Shown: piece after piece, positions 58,392-64,000 of the stretch
Layout of the letters: each line of letters opens with the position of its first letter
How positions within the stretch are numbered: position 1 is the stretch's first letter
Assembly (NCBI GenBank): GCA_029747585.1
Contig: JAPEVF010000098.1
Span: 48,805 to 112,804 of the forward strand
Direction of reading: 5' to 3'
Origin: Pleurotus djamor
Lineage: Eukaryota; Basidiomycota; Agaricomycetes; Agaricales; Pleurotaceae
DNA length: 64,000 bases
Notes under the pieces: generated by a model
What the model saw: only the letters and a program-made list of their open reading frames with translations
Told to the model about the DNA's origin: nothing
The model's database searches: none
Position numbers and translations under genes: made by a program

Positions 58392-60155
58392 CATGATTAT
58401 AAGTAATGTATTAGTGGCCAGTGTTGGCGAGTATTCTCCAAAAGATCTGTGTGGTCTAGATGGATCTGGGACATCGATTCTGCGCACCGAGCATTTAGGG
58501 ATGGTATAGTCAAATGGTGCATGCTCAGTACGATCAGTGATTGTGAAAGATGAGTGGGTGGCGGCTCTTATACTGGGCCCCATGGTATCGGAAACGGTTC
58601 TTTGTTTGCCATATCAATGCATCATGTGCCGCAGGCTACTCGGTCACTCTTCGCCTTACGCCTTACGCTTTTGGTAGGGAGCTACTTTTGTGCAGACACA
58701 TCTCAAGGAGATCCAGGTCATTCTACAACAAGTCAGCTTGTCCCTTTCCGATNGAGGACACGGACTACATGGTGGAGACTAGGTGAGGCATTGCATTCTT
58801 AGTGCGTTCTAACGCGTTCTCCCAGAGTCCTTCGCATCAACTCAAATCCCCTATCACCATGATAACTGGATCTTTTGATCTAGAGAGCGAGGCTATCGGT
58901 TGGGATCACTTTTCGAGAGTTTATCGCCCCTGTCGCAAGTACGGAGTATCAGGGGCTAGGGTGTTCATAGTCAGTATGAGGTAAACCGTTGATTTTCTCA
59001 AGATTTGCTATAGAAGCTCAGTTTCTCCCGNTATCNAAGTTTAAAACCATTGGTCTACACTCGCACCGAAGAATGGGATAGCCACGATACGCTGAATTGA
59101 ATATGGCAGGCTCTTCGTGCTATATTTGAAGCTGTGGGCGGTTTCTTCATTGGCTCTTTTCGGTGCGGCTGTAATGCGCCGTACGAAGCTCTTGAATNAA
59201 GCGTCTGCTATCTCGATATNGCCTTGGTGTTCCGGAGGAGCCGTGCGAACAAAGTCGAGACTAACTTCGTGCGTCTTGACACCCGTGTCCCTAGAGCCTA
59301 TCGCCTGCCAGTCAAGGTCCGATGGTGCTACGAGGCGGGGAGGATAATGAACATAGCGCCACAGAGATTTGTATACCGGGCCCAAGTCAATCTTCTGTGG
59401 CGTCTTTTGGCGGTCAAATTGAAAGAAGGTTGATCATTATTCGAGAATCTTGGGATTGGCTCTTGAAATGAAGGTGAACGCCTCTGGTACGACCTGACGC
59501 GTTCATACCATNGTGACAGAGGGGTACGTATGTGTGNTAACCGCTGTGACGTCTGAGAAGGTGCTGAATCGCCCTCCAGACTCCGAGAAGCCTCCTGAGG
59601 GGGTCAGGCCGCGGCCAATCGGACGTATGAGTTGCGTTTGAAGTTCGGCTTGTGGCATGTCAGCTTAGTGGAAACGGCTGCCCACCGACTTGACANTGAT
59701 ATTGCGCGACTTTTGAATCTGTGGAACACGTCCCAGTCTAAGTCTGGAGCCAACGTCAAGTATGAGCCACGCGAGCAACCTTGAAAAGGCATCATGATCA
59801 CCAAAAATGGCAATGTCGTCCATGGCCGTCACCGACTTCATTCGCGTTCCCACGGTGANTAAACTCTTGCCCTCATGCCAGCCCGCCATTTTCTTCCGTA
59901 TTCCAAGTGCCCCAGAGATCTCTAGCCTCAATCGCAGCGATGGAGATTTGTCATCCGTCTCCGGAATATAAAGTCGGGACCGTTCGACGCGTCCTCATTC
60001 CTTCTTTCTTTCTTCCCCCCNACCATCTCCCCCCGCTCTCCTCCCTGGGCTTCCTCCCCTCCATTACCTTGCAGCGACGCACAGGTACCTTGTTCTTGGA
60101 TTATAATCCCTCGAAACCAATTTCTTGCGACTCAAATCCTATCTCATCGCCAAAC
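58392..60155. other. Gene-poor, N-containing stretch
   Basis: About 1.76 kb with Ns at 58753, 59031, 59036, 59198, 59220, 59513, 59537, 59696, 59858 and 60021. Fragments on both strands (e.g. 59041-59385 and 59665-59931 on the minus strand) are open but show no known domain. The right end is the P450 promoter with a TATAAAG at 59967-59973. Confidence 0.4.
59967..59973 (+). promoter_or_regulatory. TATA box, cytochrome P450
   Basis: TATAAAG, 183 bases before the P450 start codon; a pyrimidine-rich tract (59997-60070) lies between. Confidence 0.45.
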
Positions 60156-62143
60156 ATGATCTCAGCGCTCCTCTTCACCATCTCCCACAACTTCATCCTC
60201 GCGGTTGCTGCCACTCTCTTCACCTACATCACATTACGCGCGATTTACAATCTTTTCTTCTCGCCTCTCAGCGCTATCCCTGGTCCCTGGTACGCCGCCG
60301 TTTCGGATCTCTGGATCACGTACCACGTCCTACGTCTCGAGCAATGCAAGACCGTCCAGGCGTTGTTTGAGGAATACGGTCCTGTCGTCCGCATTGGCCC
60401 AAACAAGGTGGCGTTCTGCGATATGTCGTCAACCAGAAGCGTGTACTCGGTCCACAAGTTCGACAAGAGCCCATACTACAAGAGCCTCCTCACGTATGTT
60501 ATTATTACCTCCTCCATCCTTGTACCATTGACTCACAGTTTGATCGAATAGTAACGACAACGACCATGCGTAAGTTCAGACCGCATATATGCGCCCAATT
60601 TCTGATCTGAAGCTAGTATGACCACCCTTGGACATTCTGCCCACTCCATACGCCGCAAGGGGTACGCTCCGCATTACGCTCCCGCCAATTTGGCTCGCTT
60701 CCAGCCTGAAATGCACGACATTACGCACGAGCTTATCGATGTAAGTGGTATCATCATTAAAAATAGCATAATCGAGGCATCTAATAAACACAACCTCAAG
60801 ACGCTAGAAAGTCTCAAAGGAAAGAGCGTTCTGGAGTGCCTGGCTACTTTCCGCCACTTTATGGTTGACGTCGTAGTCATGAGCTCGTATGGTTACCGTC
60901 ATGGTGCTCTCCGGAGGTGGGCTTCTGGTGTCGAAGATGTCCTTTCCGATGCTGTTGGTGACTTCCCAAAACGTGGGATCCTTGTGAGTATTTGTTCGTC
61001 TTGGTCATCGACCGTTATTCAAGTACTTGCACCATTTTAGCGCAGCGCTGTCCCCACTTGGGCTTGGAATCTCGTCTGCCGCATCCCAAACGAACGGTGG
61101 AGAAAGCTCTGTCGCTCTGACAAAATCATGGCCGAAGTAAGTTCTTGACCACGTTCCGCCACCTCTGTGCTAACACATCTGTGTTTTTAGTTCGCTACTC
61201 AACAGGTGTACAACATGCGCGCTCAAGTCAATGCAGGAAGCCCGGTAGATACCGAACGTCCGCCTATGCTCCAGCGTCTTCTTCAGTACAAGTACTCCAC
61301 GACCAACCAAATGATGCCCGATCTCGATATCGTCTCTGAGTGCATGGGTCATATGTGAGATCTTCGGAATCGTCTAGCTTTCAATATTCTCATACTAGTA
61401 TATCCAGGGTCGCCGCATCTGACACAACCTCGACCTCTCTGTCTTACTTTTTCTGGGAGCTCAGTCGCCGACCTGACATTGTCCAGAAGTTACGCGCGGA
61501 ACTTGACGAAGTCATGCCCGATTCCAAACGCATCCCAGACATTTCCGTCCTCCAATCGCTACCGTATCTCAATGCTTTCGTCAAAGAAGGTCCGCCGTTT
61601 TTTTAATCAGCTTATCCCCTTTGGTGCTCAACTTTCTACGCATAGGCCTGCGATTGTATGGAGCTGCACCCAGTCTGCTCGAGCGTGTCGTTCCTACGCC
61701 TTCCAAGAACTGCGAACCATTTGAGTTGCTTGGATATGCGCTTCCCCCGGGGACAATCGTGTCTACTCAAGCGTGGTCAATGCATCGGGACGCGTCGGTC
61801 TTCCCTTCTCCAGAGACCTTTCTCCCTGAACGCTGGCTCGAATCTACAACTTCGCCTGAAGACCTGGCTCTGATGACACAACATATGATGCCTTTTGGTA
61901 CTGGCAGTCGCGTGTGTGGTGGCCAAAACCTTGCGCAAGTGATCATGCGGGTCGCTGTTGCCGCTATCGCCAGGAACTTTGATGTTCTAGCTCCTAGCGA
62001 AACAAACGAAAAAACTATGGAGATGAAAGATAGCTTTGTGAGCAACAATCTCCTCCATTTCTCGCCTTGCTAATTGTTTACGTGCTCAGGTTATCTTCCC
62101 GGCCTCGATGGAATGCAAACTCTCCTTCCTTCCTCGGAAATAA
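60156..62143 (+). CDS. Cytochrome P450 monooxygenase
   Basis: Microsomal haem-thiolate monooxygenase using a CPR reductase. N-terminal membrane anchor (LLFTISHNFILAVAATLFTY), then the Pro hinge SPLSAIPGPWYAAVSDLWIT. The C-helix area has HSIRRKGYAPHYAP, the I-helix MVAASDTTSTSLSYFFWELS with the oxygen-binding A-S-D-T-T. ExxR appears as EGLR across the last but one intron (KEG|LRLYGAAP). The PERF-like box is FLPERWL, and the haem-binding loop is MPFGTGSRVCGGQNLAQVIM with the Cys ligand. The last exon gives VIFPASMECKLSFLPRK and a stop at 62141-62143. About 500 residues, complete, with seven or so introns. The substrate cannot be predicted; the sequence resembles the CYP branch of fungal pisatin-demethylase/benzoate-hydroxylase type enzymes only in general layout. 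Confidence 0.93.
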
Positions 62144-63880
62144 TTTGCGAAACCTCCACGTCTCCTGTCCTGTTGTGTGTCCTTGGCTCCTTGAAACATT
62201 CTCATCCCACCCATCCGTATACCCTTGAACCTCTCACCGCTTTCCTTGTGTCGCTTTCGTGTCCCTCCATCGTGTTACCAGCTGTGATACTTCGCTTTCG
62301 CTATCGCTTTCTTGGCTTTTGGTATTTATTCGTCGACCTCTAACCGTTGGAATCATTTGTTGTCCTTGCGTCTCCCATTGCTCCGCTAATTTCTGTTCCT
62401 TTGTATCCATACACAACATTCACGACTTCTAGACCGCATGTATTACTCTACTCCCACCTTCCTTCCACCTTTACAGTACATCCTGTATAATATTCATTAG
62501 CGTAATCACTGATACATACAGTACATATTTTTGACGCGACGCGAAACGACTCCGAGACGTGTTGTTTTATTGCCAGCGCTTGTTTCGGAAACCACAACCA
62601 GGTCACCTCCATCACTTCACTTTGGCGTCCTTTGAGTCCAGTCCAACGATATGCCCGACATTTCCATTACCTCTTCAACCTTCAAGTTTTTCAAATTATA
62701 TGGGCGGCGGCCTTTCTTCAGCTATATCACGAATATGAACGTGCAGTTTGACCCCTACTAGTACAGAGCAACTAAGTACTCTACTGAGTGCCAACCCATG
62801 GTGAAGGAGCCTCTGGTGGTTTGCGGTGCGTTGACTTTTATTGCATGTAGATGAGGTCCTAATCATACTTCAGTGACCCGAAGACACGCTCGTATCATGT
62901 CTCTCTTGAATCATACACGCGAAAATTGGCCGCATGTTCGTTCCGTCGACTAAATTTCCAACCGTGGACGCTCCGAACATCTCAGCAGCAACCCGTCCAC
63001 CCTTTGCAGCACGAATTGATGACCTCGGTCGGATGGATATGTCCTTGCACTCCTTGGTCTTCCGACATTACTTCCAGTCAGGCTCTTACTAATACATACA
63101 TCTCGTTGTGATGAAATGCCGTGGTACGTTTGTTCAGTGAAACTCAATTTTGCTTGCCCCATGTCCAACAGTCCACGCTTTAACCTTAGATATCGAAATG
63201 AACTCGGCCCACGACTATCCGCGGAGTATACCCTTGGAAAATAGTCAGAGCTTTTTCGTTGGCTTATTCGATCCCCGAGAGGACTTGATTGAATATTGCC
63301 CATTGTATACACTCACTTGGTAGCCGAAGTTGCTCGAGGCTATGTTTAAAGCGGACAAATCGAGTCGAGTTTTGCTGATTAGAAGCCTAAACATTCTGTT
63401 GTATTCCCGATTGGATTCGCCTCGTGTTGTGATCAATCCCCGATAATCCGAGTTGCACTGGTCTGGCCTGCAAGATAAGGTGCGTATCAACGATCGAATG
63501 TTTTTGTTTCGTGCTGATAGGTTTCTCCCCTCCAGCAGCCAGCGCTCGTCGTTGCCTCCCTCGTGTATCACGCACCTCAAGTAAGATAATGAGCAAGTGT
63601 AACGCGGTATCAGTACTTGAAAAACGTGGAGGGTGCTTGTAAATCCCAGGGCAGACGCACCCTCATTGTCGCTTCACCATTACGGGATTCATTTCAGAAA
63701 CCACACGAACATGGTGCTTGCCTCGATGAAACCACCTGTTGCGGCAGATAATAAGCCTCCGTTGCGAGTCAAGTTGCCTTCTCACCACTCCCCGTCATCT
63801 CGACGTCGCCCACACACATACATCCCCTCTCTAGCTTTCCAAAGCATTCGTTTCGCTCTCCTCTGATTATCNGCCCNAAC
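62144..63880. other. Intergenic, 3' of P450
   Basis: About 1.7 kb without a supported gene. ORFs (for example 62950-63312 minus) show no domain, no plausible splicing and biased composition. Ns at 63872 and 63877 sit just before the next start codon. Confidence 0.45.
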
Positions 63881-64000
63881 ATGTCGTCCAAGTCTCTACG
63901 GAGCCGTATGGGGTCCGCGGTGCGCCGGACTTCGACCCTTCTTATGGCTCGTCCAGGCACGCCTTCGCGCGCTTCCTCTGAAGGCGACGCCAATTCTCTA
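63881..64000 (+). CDS. Start of an unidentified gene (runs off right edge)
   Basis: ATG at 63881 in a good context (NAACATGTCG). The first 40 codons are open to the window end: MSSKSLRSRMGSAVRRTSTL, then basic, Ser/Arg-rich sequence (MARPGTPSRASSEGDANSL). It looks like a disordered N-terminus of a larger protein. Too short to identify; a chance ORF cannot be excluded. Confidence 0.45.
   Translation, partial: MSSKSLRSRMGSAVRRTSTLLMARPGTPSRASSEGDANSL

Noticed and set aside
59041..59931. Minus-strand fragments as possible retrotransposon remains
   Set aside because: No reverse transcriptase, integrase or gag motif, no terminal repeats; Ns prevent a firm call.
62950..63312. Minus-strand ORF of 120 codons
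   Set aside because: Composition is unlike nearby genes, with no family motif and no splice partner; likely chance.

Overview
The window looks like nuclear DNA of a basidiomycete, probably an Agaricomycete. Genes are cut by many 45-70 nt GT..AG introns. Both strands are used. Families typical of mushroom-forming fungi are present (DUF6534 membrane proteins, F-box protein, TKL-like kinases with an HGDLTG catalytic loop, myosin-type chitin synthase). I saw no tRNA, rRNA, CRISPR array or intact transposon.

Layout. 1-8.5 kb: a large disordered coiled-coil protein running off the left edge (-), a HOS2/HDAC3-type histone deacetylase (+) and a UapA-type purine permease (+). 8.6-24 kb: two paralogous kinase-pseudokinase genes in opposite orientation flank a class V chitin synthase with a myosin motor (+) and the COPI beta'-subunit SEC27 (-). 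24.3-27 kb: ribosomal protein eL15 and an F-box protein. 27.9-33.8 kb: three tandem copies of a stand-alone ferritin-like (VioB-type) gene. 34-38 kb: a cysteine-motif orphan and a secreted GH16 glucanase. 38.9-47.8 kb: two DUF6534 membrane-protein paralogs bracketing a membrane-anchored phytase and a flavin amine oxidase. 48.9-53 kb: a Zn2Cys6 regulator and a double-domain dual-specificity phosphatase whose second domain lost its catalytic cysteine. 53-60 kb: a gene-poor stretch with many isolated Ns. It holds a conserved WYFHR-motif protein, a small orphan and a probably broken gene. 60.1-62.1 kb: a cytochrome P450. A last gene starts at 63,881 and runs off the right edge.

Housekeeping genes (SEC27, eL15, HOS2, chitin synthase) are interleaved with expanded accessory families. 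The most unusual feature is that two unrelated signalling families each pair a canonical catalytic domain with a degenerate twin in one polypeptide: the kinase pair and the phosphatase. In both, an intron at the same codon of each domain shows that the twin arose by internal duplication. The triplicated ferritin-like genes are the second main point of interest. At least one reading-frame break lies in a homopolymer (chitin synthase, poly-C at 14487-14493) and looks like a sequence error rather than gene death.
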